Below, in pieces: positions 39,899 to 52,122 of a stretch of DNA of 64,000 nt. Every line of letters begins with the position of its first letter. Positions within the stretch are counted from its first letter, which is position 1. The position numbers and the translations under genes are program-made. The notes below the pieces were generated by a model. The model ran no database searches, had not been told where the DNA came from, and saw nothing but the letters and a program-made list of their open reading frames with translations. The DNA is from Hypomesus transpacificus (taxonomy: Eukaryota > Chordata > Actinopteri > Osmeriformes > Osmeridae). The stretch covers positions 10,321,430 to 10,385,429 of the forward strand of contig NC_061073.1 of NCBI RefSeq assembly GCF_021917145.1. Direction: 5' to 3'.

Positions 39899-42800
39899 AT
39901 GGAGCTCATGGAGGCTATGGAAGTTGACTTCCAGCTGCAGGGCTCCAGTAGGCAGTCCGACGCAGCCGTCCTGCCACGGGTCCAGTCACCTGCTGCAGCG
40001 CCAGAGCAGGACCAGGCCCCCATCATCATCCCCGACTCCGGCAGCAGCACGGATGTCGAGGATGAGGACGAGAGAGACGCTGCTGTCCGTGACCCGCCCC
40101 GGCTACTGACCACCTGGGCTTTCAGTCGAAGGGCTGAAGGGGGCCAGTCAGCCCGGGCCACTGCTTCAGCCAGCCAGGGAGTGAGGACGCACAGGAGAGC
40201 CAGGTACTGGGTGACTGGAGCTCAGAACCACTGGAACTCAGAACCACTGGAGCTCAGTGCATGTTTGCTCTGTTGACCAGCCTTGAGCACTGCTACTAGC
40301 TAGGGGTGTAACGATTCTTAAAATCCATGGTTTGGTTCAGACCAATTTTTTGAAATCCATGTTGAGCTAATTTTGCTGGCCCCGGTCTTAACCAATCATT
40401 TGATCATGACTAGATCAAAATATTCATGTGACACTCAGTTGGAATAAAATAGTTAATGTGTTATAATTTTACTGGCCCCAGTCTTAACCAATCATTTGAT
40501 CATGACTAGATCAAAATATTCATGTGACACTCAGTTGGACTAAAATAGTTAATGTGTTATATTTACTCAACTTCCGAACCGCGATACGGGACCGTGGACG
40601 TGTGGAGGTCGACCAATCACGGGTCTTGGTTTCAGAATGGCCACACCCCTTTTACAAGCACGAGCTGTTTACGATTATGTATGCAGGCATGTACATCAAC
40701 CAGGCAACGTCAACCAGGTCTCTTCAAACCTTTACCTTGTCTGTATTTCTGAAGGCCCGGTCTCAGAGTCCACTACCCCAGCCAGACCACTGCTCCTTCT
40801 GGCCGCTTCAGGGACTTCCTACTACGAGTCCCAGCAGCCAGTGCGGCGGAGCCTGACTCAGGAAGCGCGACGGAGATCAGCGAATCAGAAGATGAGGCGG
40901 AGCCTCTGGCACCGACAGAGCCTCCAGATCCCACGTTACCCACAAGCCCCCGTCTCCCCCCCTCCGTCGCTGCCGCCCCTCCACAGGAGCCCAGCCACGC
41001 AGGTACTGCAGACACTGAAGGGTTTCCAGAGGCCCTTGGGATCGAATGCTTGTCTAATATATGTAAGTGTAGAGAGTTACATGCCACAGTGTTCATCCTT
41101 TCATCCCCACAGCTGCGAACACAGTGTTTACACTGTCCTCCCTGCTGGCAGCGGAAGAGAGGGCAGAGGAAGAGAGGGCAGAGACTAGAGGTCAAGTATC
41201 TTCTGAGGTAAGACGACCTGGAATATTCATGAAGGTCCAACATCCTCTACTACAGGGCTTTGTCACAGGACAAACATAGAAGTGCAGTACATCAAGTTGA
41301 ATGTGTCTTAGTTTAGTATCAGAAGATCTCCATGTCCGGTGTCCAGTGTGTGCTAGCTCCGCTGGCTGTGGTGGGGGCTCCCCCCAGACAGGAGGAGGAG
41401 GGGGAGGGCGAGACCTGCTCCATCTGCTTTGAGCCCTGGACCACGGCCGGGGACCACCGCCTGGCTACGCTGCGCTGCGGACATCTCTTCGGCAAAACCT
41501 GCATCGAGCGCTGGGTGAAGAGCCAAGGCCAGGAGGCCAAGTGCCCTCAGGTCAGGAGCTGGGAAGTGGAGGGGCTGGGAGGAGGAGGAGAAGGAGGAGG
41601 GGCTGGGAGGAGGAGGAGGAGGAGGAGGAGAAGGAGGAGGGGCTGGGAGGAGGAGGGGCTGGGAGGAGAAGGAAGAGGGGCTGGGAGGGGGAGGAAGAGG
41701 GGCTGGGAGGAGGAGGAGGGGCTGGGAGGAGGAGGAGGGGCTGGGAGGAGGAGGAGGGGCTGGGAGGAGGAGGAGGGGCTGGGAAGAGGAGGAGGAGGGG
41801 CTGGAAGGGGGAGGGGTTGAGCTAGGAGGTGGAGGGGTTGGGTCTTGGAAGCTCTACAGACGAGAGGGGGATCTGGAGGATGATTATCTGGCAAGATAGC
41901 AGCAGTTATAATCTTCAGTTTGAGTAATCCTCCTGAAGTAATTTGGAACCAAAATTAACAGCATACCCCAAAATAAGTTAAATACGACCTTAAACTATAA
42001 ACTAAAATTAAATCAACTACTCAATGTTAAACCCAAGTGACTCTGTTACTAAAAGCAGATGAGATCAACATCTGGGACTTGGCACGGTAACCCCCCCGCT
42101 GACTGTGTAACGACATGACAAGACTCTGCTGTGTGTCTGCAGTGCAACAAGAAGGCCAAGCGCTCAGACATCGTGCTGCTGTACGCGCGCAAGCTGAGAG
42201 CGCTGGACAACACTGAGCAGGAGGGGATGAAGAAGTATGTAGCAGCTCCGCACTGGGCCCGCGGGCGGCTGGGTTAGACGCCTCCTGTGTAGTCGTGACA
42301 AGAAATGGGATTTTGTGTGTGCTCGTGTTGATCACAATCAGCTGTTAGATTATCATCTGTTCTCATATTCTTACTTATTAGCCATTCATAAAGCTGTGCT
42401 CCTACTGTAGCGTACTGTGTGCTGATGACAGCCACAGTTCTATGATGTAGGATCCACCTGTCCATAATAACAAACACCTGTTGGCTGTGTGTTGTGTTTT
42501 GTTTGTCCCTGTGTGGTTAGGTCTCTGGAACAGGAGCAGTCCCGGCGGAGGAAGGCCGAGCTGGAATCTGCTCAGTTCCGTCTGCAGCTGCAGGTGGTGA
42601 CGGACGAGAACGGAAAATTACGCAGACAGCTGCAGGTAGGTTACCTCACCTGACCCCTGGTTCACCTCACCTGACACCTGGTTCACCTCACCTGACCCCT
42701 GGTTCACCTCACCTGACCCCTGGTTCACCTCACCTGACCCCTGGTTCACCTCACCTGACCCCTGGTTCACCTCACCTGACCCCTGGTTCACCTCACCTGA

Positions 42801-45800
42801 CCCCTGGTTCACCTCACCTGACACCTGGTTCACCTGTTCCAGAACCTCACTCTCCCCTCTACCAGCACTATGGAGCGTGGAGACTGTCATCATTCCTGAT
42901 ATGGTCTTCCATGCTGTCCTAAAGGTCCTTCCACAGAAACATCTCCTGGTTCCTCTGTCCTGCCTCCTTTAGGAGCTGAGGACCCTGATGGCCCAGACAG
43001 GAGGCCGCTCCTCCCAGCCCCCCAGGGCCTCCCTCCAAGGCCAGAGGCAGGACGGCAGCCAGGGAGGCCACCACTACGTGTTCTCTAAGGCTGTGCTGGT
43101 TTCCCAGGCCGGGGGGTGCAGGGTCCTGTCCTACTGTGAGCCCCTCAGCTGCCTGCTCGCCTCTCAGCCCTCCCCCCAGGCCACCCTGGTCCCTGGTAAG
43201 CCTGTCCGGACTGCCACCCCATAACCACACTCCACTGAGGAATGATGCGTCTAGGTGTTGGAAAATGGAGTGTAATCTGTGACATCGAAACACTTTCGCT
43301 TCAGGAGTTACCGTTAAAGCTGCTTCATGTTATTATTGAATTTTACATTGCTATTTTTCATGGATGTGAAAATATTTCTGAGGGTGTGAATGAACTGAAA
43401 TGCACTCCAGGACATGAAAGAGATTTCTCAGAACTGAATCAACGCTGACTGATCATCTGTCCTCTCCCTCTCTCTCCTCTCTCTCACTGCCCTCTCTCAC
43501 TCCCCCCCCCCCCCCCTCCCTCAGGGTGTGGGGTTAAGAAGGTGAGCACAGTCACCATGAAGGCCTGCCAGTATGTACCCATCCACATCAAGCAGATACG
43601 AGGCCTGGCCTTCAACAGTCAGGCCGACAGCCTTCTGCTCTCTGCTGCCCTGGACAACACCATCAAACTAACCAGGTAGCTAGCTAAGTACACCATCAAA
43701 CTAACTAGCTAGCTAGCTAAGGGTAACATCAAACTAACCATGAAGTTCTCCCTGGACAACAACTTTAAAGTAACCAGCTAGCTCTGTAAATATAGAGTGG
43801 CTTGTTGTTACACAGGATGCATTTTGTGGCAGCACATCATCCAACAGTCAGATGTGTCGTAATGAACACATCCACTTAATGAACTGGTCAGTGATCAGGA
43901 ATACAAGCAATAGGACTCTATAGTGCAGAGTTTAATATCTGCAACTTTGACCATTATTCAGCTGGGAGACCATCTTTATAGACCCTATGGTTGTGTCCGT
44001 AGTGGCTAACATGCTAATGCTAACCCTCCAGCCTAATCACCAACACGGTGGTGCAGACCTACAACACAGGCAAGCCGGTGTGGAGCTGCTGCTGGTGCCT
44101 GGACAACAGCACCTACGTGTATGCAGGCCTGAGTAACGGCTCTGTGCTGGTGTACGACACCAGAGACACCAGCACACACGTGCACGAGCTGCAGCCCCTA
44201 CGCTCCAGGTCAGACTCGCACACGCACACACACACACAGATCATATACTGTACACACACACAGATCATATACTGTACACACACACACACAGATCATATAC
44301 TGTACACACACACACACAGTAATATTCAGCCGAAACCCTGATGGAGATCTTTTGACCCCTCCTTCCCTCCCTCCCTCCACTCCTCCACCCCTCCTTCCCT
44401 CCCTCCCTCCACTCCTCCCTCCCTCCCTCCCTCCCTCCCTCCCTCCCTCCCTCCCTCCCTCCCTCCACTCCTCCACCCCTCCTTCCCTCCCTCCACTCCT
44501 CCACCCCTCCCTCCTTCCCTCCCTCCCTCCACTCCTCCCTCCTTCCCTCCCTCCCTCCACTCCTCCACCTCTCCCTCCTTCCCTCCCTCCCTCCACTCCT
44601 CCACCCCTCCCTCCTTCCCTCCCTCCACTCCTCCACCCCTCCCTCCTTCCCTCCCTCCACTCCTCCTTCCCTCCCTCCCTCCCTCCACTCCTCCACCCCT
44701 CCCTCCTTCCCTCCCTCCACTCCTCCCTCCCTCCCTCCACTCCTCCACCCCTCCCTCCCTCCACTCCTCCACCCCTCCCTCCTTCCCTCCCTCCACTCCT
44801 CCACCCCTCCCTCCTTCCCTCCCTCCCTCCCTCCACTCCTCCACCCCTCCCTCCCCCCAGGTGTCCCGTTGCCTCCCTGTCCTACGTGCCTCGTGCTGCC
44901 TCTAGCTCCTTCCCCTGCGGAGGCCTGATCGCCGGCTCCCTGGAGGGGGGCTGCTTCTGGGAGCAGCTGGACGGGACCACCTACCGACCACACCTGTTGC
45001 CCCTGGAGACCGGCGGCTGTACAGACATCCAGGTGGAGGCAGAGAGCAGGCACTGTCTGGTCACCTACAGGCCAGGTGAGTAGAGGGAGGACAACAGCGT
45101 GGAGCATGGGGGGTGCAGCTTTGTAGTTAGTGTTTGGACAGTAGATCAAAAGGTTGCAGGTTCAAATCCTTCCCTATACTCTATGTCGCTTTGGGGGAAA
45201 AAATTGCTAAATGAATGCGTTTAAGCCATCCTGTAGGTGGATCAAACGTGTCTGAAACTAGGCGCGGTGAAAGGTGAGTCGTCTGACCTGTTTCTTCACC
45301 TGTGTCTGTGCTGGTGTCCCCCAGGACGCTCCAGCACGTACCTGCGCTGCGTCCTGATGGAGCTGGCCCGGACCCCGCAGCTGGACTCGGCCCAGGAGCC
45401 CAGCTGCTCCTGCTACCCCCGTCCAGACCTTCAACGCCGGCGCCTCCTGCAAGCTGCTGACCAAGAACGCCGTGTTCAGGAGCCCTGGGGGGGGGGGCTC
45501 CTCACTGGTGTGTGCAGGAGACGAGGCCTCCAGCTCCACCATGGTAGGAGGTCATGAACGTGTTCTGACCAAGGGGTGCTAGCGGGGGGCGGGGGGGGGG
45601 GCGGGGGAGGGGCAGGAAATGAGTGCGCAAATAAACACTTAACTAACAGCTTTGATCAAATATATGTGATCAATTATTTTTAAAAAATGTGTTTGTGGAG
45701 GGGCCTGATTTAGCAGTTTTCAAAACGTGTCTGGGACATGCCCCCAACCATGCATAATGAAACCTGTCCCGCCCCTTCCTGTCCCGCCCCTTCCTGTCCC

Positions 45801-45966
45801 GCCCCTTCCTGTCGGTCTCCAGGTGTGGGACGCCAGCAGCGGTGCCCTGGTCCAGAAGCTCCCAGCAGACCTGCCTGTGCTCGACATCTGCCCATTTGAG
45901 GTGAACCAGGACAGCTACCTGGCCTCGCTCACAGAGAAGATGCTGAAGATCTACAAGTGGGAGTGA
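39899..45966 (+). CDS. rfwd3: rfwd3, RING and WD40 E3 ubiquitin ligase (about 736 aa)
   Basis: Exons: 39899-40203, 40755-41002 (start could be 40767), 41113-41207, 41323-41550, 42143-42234, 42521-42635, 42973-43195, 43525-43675, 44032-44208, 44861-45075, 45325-45543 and 45823-45966. The enzyme ubiquitinates RPA and RAD51 in interstrand-crosslink repair. The acidic N-terminus is followed by a C3HC4 RING ([29 protein letters not shown]), a coiled coil and a WD40 propeller ([44 protein letters not shown]). The exon at 45325 has 219 bases where phase needs 218. Reading matches RFWD3 before the C run at 45416-45420 (PSCSCY) and again after it in the next frame ([15 protein letters not shown]). This is a one-base frameshift, most simply a sequence error in the run. 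AATAAA is at 46775. Confidence 0.9.
40300..40562. mobile_element. hAT-like fragment with internal 96-bp tandem duplication
   Basis: It begins ctaggggtgtaacgattctt, a common end of fish hAT elements. A 96-bp unit starting ctggcccc is present twice, at 40376 and 40472. There is no clear second terminus. It lies in rfwd3 intron 1. Confidence 0.4.
41555..41845 (+). repeat. Purine-rich minisatellite in rfwd3 intron after the RING exon
   Basis: Units of ggggctgggaggaggagga fill the 5' part of the intron that starts at 41551. Confidence 0.92.
42640..42838 (+). repeat. 21-bp minisatellite in rfwd3 intron
   Basis: Nine units of cctcacctgacccctggttca begin a few bases after the donor at 42636. Confidence 0.93.
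44218..44855 (+). repeat. (AC)n then (CTCC)n polypyrimidine intron of rfwd3
   Basis: An AC repeat with cagatcatatactgt units lies at 44218-44322. About 490 bases of ccctccctcc/actcctccacc without purine runs then reach the acceptor at 44860. Confidence 0.93.
45118..45225 (+). mobile_element. tRNA-derived SINE fragment
   Basis: A pol III B-box-like ggttcaaatcc lies near 45158, followed by atgtcgctttggg and gctaaatgaatgcg, the tail phrase shared by many fish SINEs. It is in the rfwd3 intron before the exon at 45325. Confidence 0.55.
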
Positions 45967-48698
45967 CACAGGAGAGCAGGAAGTGAGAAGAACACACAGG
46001 AAGTAGGAAGGACTCACAAACAAACCAGCATTCATCCAATATACAATTTAAGCCATTGTTTTGTATGAATGACATTCATTTGTACAGTCTCATCCTGTCC
46101 CAAAGAGACTAGGAGCACAACGGAGCAGAGATATTATTGTTTGGGTCAGACTTCCTAGTGGTTATTGTACTCTGCTGTTAGCAAGTAACTGGAGTGCCTG
46201 AACGGATATGCCACTGTCTTAAATGTTTACATTAAACTGTTTTCATCACACGGAAGCAGATTGAACCATAGAGAAGATGTTGTTTTTGAACAGTAGTAAA
46301 GGGCTCAAAATGCCACAAAAGATGTGACAGGAATATACAGCTGCAGTTGCTAGACCTCGTGTGTGGATAGACTTAGAAGACCTGGTCTCTGCAGACCTTG
46401 ACCTGGTCTCTGCAACCCTGGACCTGGTCTCTGCAGACCTTGACCTGGTCTCTGCAACCCTGGACCTGGTCTCTGCAGACCTGGACCTGGTCTCTGCAAC
46501 CCCGGACCTGGTCTCTCCAGACCTGAACAGTGCTTTGTCTTTTCATGGCTGTTGGTCTTCATCTGGTTGGAGTCAAGAATCCTTGAGCACGGCAACATCC
46601 CATATTCTGATCAGTGCAGTTTTATCAGCAGACAAGACCTCAGTGATGGACCGTGTGTTAGAAAGAGATTGTCTGGTTTTGTCTTTTTATTTTCTCTACT
46701 TTGTTTCCAAAGGAAATTGTATAAGTGCATATGTATATATTTCACTCTTACTATTGTGTACTATTTTAAAATTTAATAAAAATTCGTATTCAATGTTTTC
46801 TTTGTGAGTAATGATTGTGATATGTTTGAAGAGTCTGTATTCATAATTATGTGAATAATAGGCTACCATCTTGTCTTTTTCTCAATGGGATCTGCAGTCT
46901 AGAATTTTTGCATCTATGCCGGAGGATACTAACAACCAACACGCCGACATATTCAAGAACGTCTCTGTATTGAAGCTGGATTTCAACTTCAGGTCTTTCC
47001 TGATGGCTCCAAGGACACCCAGTCTGGTAAAGCAGGCGCTGAGATTTACAAACATGTGTTGTACCAAAATCTGTGACCTATTGACAACATTAATGTTTGT
47101 ACAAATTGAACTGGGCAAGTAACCATGGCCCCCCCCGGGGGCGCAATCTGGGACGCAATCACGCGTGTATAGCGGTTGTGTGAGTCAGGCAGCCGCTATT
47201 GAAATGCGGGAAACTTCTGGGACACTTGGGATGTCTGCCATGGAAACAGCGCTACGCGTTGGGATAGCATGCCCCCGCTACGCTTTGGATAGCATGCCTC
47301 CGATACGCGTTGGACGGTTCTCGCCTTGCTGTCGTCCGCTATCCGTCCATTTGCCTGACTCGTTCATCTGTTTTGGATGAATGGCTTTCAAGGTTAGAAT
47401 CCTTTCAAACTCAAGCTAAAATGGCTAGGTTAGCAAAACGTACCTACCCTGCCTTTATTGGCCAGTTGGGCCACGCTCGCAAACGGTGTTAGGTTAGAGC
47501 GACGGTTAGAGTTCGAACATTTGCTGAACTGTACGGCAAGCCTGAACAACTAAATAATTTTTCTTTGGACCTGATCAAAACCCAAAACACAGTTATTAAT
47601 TATGCCATGTCTGTATCATATGGTACACGTTTGTTCAATGACGCGACCCACTGAATAGTAACAAATACAGTATGTCCGTAAGGGTGGTGTGTCCTTACCA
47701 ACATAGGTCAAAACGCATAGTTGAGTCTTAAGGGTTTACACTTTGAACAATCCTTTACCTCACACATTCCAGCCCTGTCAAGTTAATTGGACAGGACTGT
47801 ATGAGATCAGTCACTGTCATGAACATCCTTATGTTGAACTGTGAAGACAAAGTAAAAAACATATTTAGCTATGGCAGTGCTTTGGGTTGAGGAAAACGCA
47901 TCGTCAAGCTTGTTTGTTGTCAAAGTTTGAACTGCTGGCCAATACTCTGTTGTTCACATATTCAGCGGCCTTCCTTTTCAATGAATCCTGAATTCAAAGT
48001 TGGACATCATTTCTTCATACAGTGACTGTGATCCGAATTAGTGCGTGTGAAACTATGTTCCTAAGAGAGAGGGAAAAGGAATCTGTAGCCTACTGCATGT
48101 GAGGTCAGATCCTTATTCCGTTGGCGGTGGTATTAAAAGCCATTAGAGGTCTTTAATCAAGTCTTGGACCCTAGTCTGTCAGATGAATTATGCAGTGATC
48201 TGGATGAGGAGGGCAAATGGATGGCTGCGGCCATGCATCACACAGATTAATGATCTCATTGGTGTTGGCCCTGGCAGGTACAGACATTTTTCCAGACAGA
48301 AGTTTATGAAATATTACATTTTTAAACAATGAGCGGATGATTGAAAACAGACCCACAGACCAATTCAACAGTGTTTTTTTTTTTTTACATTCTACGTTTA
48401 TTTCAAACGAACAGATCAACAGTGAATAAGAACTCGGTTGCACATGTTTGACCGCACTGAGGAGGTCTGTGTGGTCTGTGACAGAAACCCAAACGTAACA
48501 GCTGGTGGCTTAGCCATCTCTGTAAGTCCACATCATTAAGTTGACCATATTTGGAACCAAACATCATCAGGCCCAACTGCTTGTGTAACATGCCAAAACA
48601 AACGGCCTCTCCAGTAAGTTCTCCACATCACGGGGCACCGACGGACTTTGCCACAACTCAAAGTCAGACTCTAATGACATTCACATCAATAACAACTG
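45967..48698. other. rfwd3 3' UTR and unexplained intergenic DNA
   Basis: A repeat of about 42 bp (gacctggtctctgcaaccct) lies at 46376-46525, before the AATAAA at 46775. The stretch 47120-47520 is GC-richer, with repeated gatagcatgcc and tacgcgttgg phrases; no protein family is recognised. The lrrc10 3' end, with a poly(A) signal on the minus strand, is near 48397-48402. Confidence 0.45.
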
Positions 48699-49511
48699 TT
48701 ACCGTTCGTCTCCTAGTAGTGCCTGAGCCTCAGCTGGAATTTCCTCCACTTTGGAGCCCTCCTCCTCCTCTTCATCATCAGAGCTGTCCGCCCAGCGGCC
48801 CACCCTCCTGGCACCTTCTCCCACCACCGGTGCGTTCACGCAGGGGTTGTGGTCGTAGATAACCAGCTTCAGGTTTTGCAAGTGCGCTAGGCCCGGGAAA
48901 CGACGGATCTTGTTCCGATCCACGTCGATCACGGCGAGAAAGTGCATGGCCAGCAACACGGGGGGGAACTCATTCAGCTGGTTTCCAGCTAACCAGATGC
49001 TACGTAGCTCCGCTAGCCCGCCCAGCTCCATTGGCAGGCTGCGCAGCTGGTTGTAGCCGAAGTGAAGAGTCTTGAGGTTGGGGAGGTCGCAGATCACTCG
49101 TGGGAACTCCGTGAAGCAGTTGGTCTCCAGCCACAACGTGTTGAGCTCCTTCATCTGCCCCAGCTCTCTGGGTAGTCTGTAGAGCCTGTTGTTGCCCAGG
49201 TAGAGGATGTTTAGCTGGGGCAGTCGGCACACGGCCGACGGCAACTCCTCAAAGCAGTTGAAGTCGAGCGCCAGGAGCTGCAGCTTCCTGAGGCCGTGCA
49301 GGTCGGCAGGTAAGCTGCTCAGGTGGTTCCCGCTCAGGTACAGCTTCACCAGCTCGTTAAACACGCAGGCTGACACGGGGAGACGGCGGAGCTGCCGGCT
49401 GCTGAGGTCGAGGGTTCTGTCCAGGGGCATCTCCTTCAGGTCCCCGACTAGGAACTTCTGGCAGCGTTCTGAGGGAATGAAAGCCACCACTCCTCGAATG
49501 ACATTCCCCAT
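48699..49511 (-). CDS. lrrc10: lrrc10, cardiac leucine-rich-repeat protein (270 aa)
   Basis: One uninterrupted coding exon, as in mammals. The N-terminus MGNVIRGVVAFIPSERCQKF matches LRRC10. About seven leucine-rich repeats follow (LYLSGNHLSSLP, LALDFNCFEELP, LYLGNNRLYRLP, LWLETNCFTEFP, LHFGYNQLRSLP, IWLAGNQLNEFP, IDVDRNKIRRFP). The conserved LKLVIYDHNPC segment and RRVGRWA then precede an acidic tail (DSSDDEEEEE). The family is heart-enriched, binds actin/alpha-actinin and tunes the L-type calcium channel. Human length is 277. It sits opposite in strand to the following cnot2, near which it also lies in human 12q15. Confidence 0.95.
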   Translation of the reverse strand: MGNVIRGVVAFIPSERCQKFLVGDLKEMPLDRTLDLSSRQLRRLPVSACVFNELVKLYLSGNHLSSLPADLHGLRKLQLLALDFNCFEELPSAVCRLPQLNILYLGNNRLYRLPRELGQMKELNTLWLETNCFTEFPRVICDLPNLKTLHFGYNQLRSLPMELGGLAELRSIWLAGNQLNEFPPVLLAMHFLAVIDVDRNKIRRFPGLAHLQNLKLVIYDHNPCVNAPVVGEGARRVGRWADSSDDEEEEEGSKVEEIPAEAQALLGDER

Positions 49512-50502
49512 GTTGTCACCCTTGACAGCTTCCCGGCCACCTGCGCCTCAGGTCAGTGGGACACTAGGGGGAAGCTGAAAGAGGAACATGACGGAGGTCA
49601 TGATGAAACTCTTAGTTTCCTTACATTCCTTGTTTTCCTTGATCATAAAAAGCCAAAAGCAAAAAATTAACAGACAACACTGTAAATCCTTTTTTACTTT
49701 GTCAAAACAGACCTGTGGGTGCCTTCCTGAGGGAGTGAAGTCTTTCCCATTAAGGTTTCCATGTTTGCCAATATTAGCCAAATGACAAAAAAAAATTGGC
49801 ATGGTATTGAGCTCCCCTCATGTGCTGAGGGAAATGTAATAGTAGAGATTCTCTTGTTCTTGTTCAGACACGCGCCAGCTCTTGTCTGACTGTGGCTCTG
49901 AGCTTCAGCAGGACTCGAACTGCTCTCTCTCCTCCCAGTTCTGCTTAATGACTTTTCCTCCTTTTGCAAACGTGAGAAGTGGTAGAGAGCGAGAGCGGGG
50001 TGGTGGGGGCCCGGAGCAGGACTCCACGGATAAGCACAAGAGCTGCTCGGTGATCAAAGACCAGAGGAGGTCATCTACATTCCTCCCTTCTCCTCACTCT
50101 GCTCTGCGTCAAAGCCCCTATCACTGACACTCAAGTGGGCTTCTGCAAAAAAAACACAAAAATAAACATATGACCCGAAATGAGTAACTGTTAGCAGAGG
50201 CTGTTGCAGTGTTGCTTCATGGCTGAAGCCTTGCCCGTGTGCCTGTGAGTGTGTTAGTCAAGCTGAAACAAACTGAAACAGTGGTAAATCATCGGGTGGT
50301 TTGAAATGTTTGCCAGAGGCAGTGGAAAATGACGTCCCAGCCTTCTTCAAAAGTGACGAGGCGTGTCAGGGGGCGGTGAATGCCAACGCAGGGCTGTGCT
50401 TTGTCAACCTCCCGTGAAGGAGTCCAGCCTTCACATGTAGACTGGAGGTGCCGTGTGCGAGCGTGAAGGATTGTGGGAATTGCAGAAGGTCTAAACAACT
50501 GA

Positions 50503-50708
50503 CCAGTGGATAAAGTGTCCTGTTTATCTGTGTACTTACACTGACCAGTGGATAAAGTGTCCTGTTTATCTGTGTACTTACACTGACCAGTGGATAAAGT
50601 GTCCTGTTTATCTGTGTACTTACACTGACCAGTGGATAAAGTGTCCTGTTTATCTGTGTACTTACACTGACCAGTGGATAAAGTGTCCTGTTTATCTGTG
50701 TACTTACA
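50503..50708. repeat. 42-bp minisatellite
   Basis: About five units of gaccagtggataaagtgtcc plus tgtttatctgtgtacttac. Confidence 0.95.
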
Positions 50709-50954
50709 CAGATCCCAGGGTATCATTCCATGGCGGGCTGGGTAAAAAAAGAAAAAAAGATTGAGCTTCAATTAATGACACCATATGGACACTGTTCTCT
50801 AAAACCAGATGTAATCAGTGTAGATTATTCTTGTGAGTAATGGCTTACTGCTTACATCACGTCTCGTCATCACATTGCAGCAATCTGCAGCTGAAGTTGT
50901 ATTTTGATGACCTGCCAATAAAAAAAAAAGGTATCTCACATGTATGTCACACAG

Positions 50955-51572
50955 CCCAAGAGCAGTGATGTAGCATTGCCCTGTCTAGCTAGGACACTCT
51001 GAGCAGTGATGTAGCATCGCCCTGTCTAGCTAGGACACTGAGCAGTGATGTAGCATCGCCCTGTCTAGCTAGGACACTCTGAGCAGTGATGTAGCATCGC
51101 CCTGTCTAGCTAGGACACTCTGAGCAGTGATGTAGCATCGCCCTGTCTAGCTAGGACACTCTGAGCAGTGATGTAGCATCGCCCTGTCTAGCTAGGACAC
51201 TCTGAGCAGTGATGTAGCATCGCCCTGTCTAGCTAGGACACTCTGAGCAGTGATGTAGCATCGCCCTGTCTAGCTAGGACACTCTGAGCAGTGATGTAGC
51301 ATCGCCCTCTCTAGCTAGGACACTGAGCAGTGATGTAGCATCGCCCTGTCTAGCTAGGACACTCTGAGCAGTGATGTAGCTTCGCCCTGTCTAGCTAGGA
51401 CACTCTGAGCAGTGATGTAGCATCGCCCTGTCTAGCTAGGACACTCTGAGCAGTGATGTAGCATCGCCCTCTCTAGCTAGGACACTCTGAGCAGTGATGT
51501 AGCATCGCCCTCTCTAGCTAGGACACTCTGAGCAGTGATGTAGCATCGCCCTGTCTAGCTAGGACACTCTGA
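50955..51572. repeat. 41-bp minisatellite
   Basis: About 15 units of gagcagtgatgtagcatcgc plus cctgtctagctaggaca, with a few units shortened by two bases. Confidence 0.95.
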
Positions 51573-51723
51573 GGTGTGACATGTCTGTGTTATCAGGTGT
51601 ACCTTCATTAGGGCTATTTTCTAACCAGATACAGGGCAGGAATTTCCCATCCCTTATCGGTGTTGCACGAGTGTTGGGTGCACAGGAGCAAGCATACTGG
51701 TTACTGATACACTGTTTTTAGCA

Positions 51724-51733
51724 TCTCTCTCTG

Positions 51734-51803
<70 letters not shown>

Positions 51804-51892
51804 CCTCTCTCTCTCTGTCCCTCACTCTCGCTCTCTCTCGCTCTCTCTCTTTGTCCCTCTATCTCTCTCTGTCCCTCGCTCTCTCTCTCTTC
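51724..51892. repeat. (CT)n microsatellite
   Basis: A ctctctct run of about 80 bases is followed by ctctgtccctct variants. Confidence 0.95.
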
Positions 51893-52007
51893 ATCTGGGG
51901 GCCTCTGACAGGCTGATGCATGTTGCCTGAAGAGGGGAAAATGAGTTATGAAGACACACTGATCATTGTCCATTCATGGAAACAATGAAGAAAAGAAACA
52001 AAAAAAG

Positions 52008-52122
52008 TCAGATGGCTGAGCGGTGAGGGACTTCACCCTACTTGCCTCGGGGGGAACGTCCCTGTACTTACTGTAAGTCGCTCTGGATAAGAGCGTCTGC
52101 TAAATGACTCAATGTAAAACAT
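52008..52122 (+). mobile_element. Fish tRNA-derived SINE
   Basis: The head gatggctgagcggtgaggg resembles a tRNA-Leu/Ser A box. The body ends in tcgctctggataagagcgtc plus tgctaaatgac, a phrase shared by many teleost SINEs. The copy lacks a clear B box. Confidence 0.75.

Noticed and set aside
44210-45149. Gly/Arg/Glu-rich minus-strand frames up to 294 codons
   Set aside because: Complement of the (CTCC)n tract in an rfwd3 intron.
45237-45557. A separate 106-codon gene overlapping rfwd3
   Set aside because: It is the rfwd3 exon read through intron sequence and across the one-base frameshift.
50955-51572. CRISPR-like appearance of regular direct repeats
   Set aside because: There are no unique spacers and no cas genes, and the genome is vertebrate. 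These are minisatellites.
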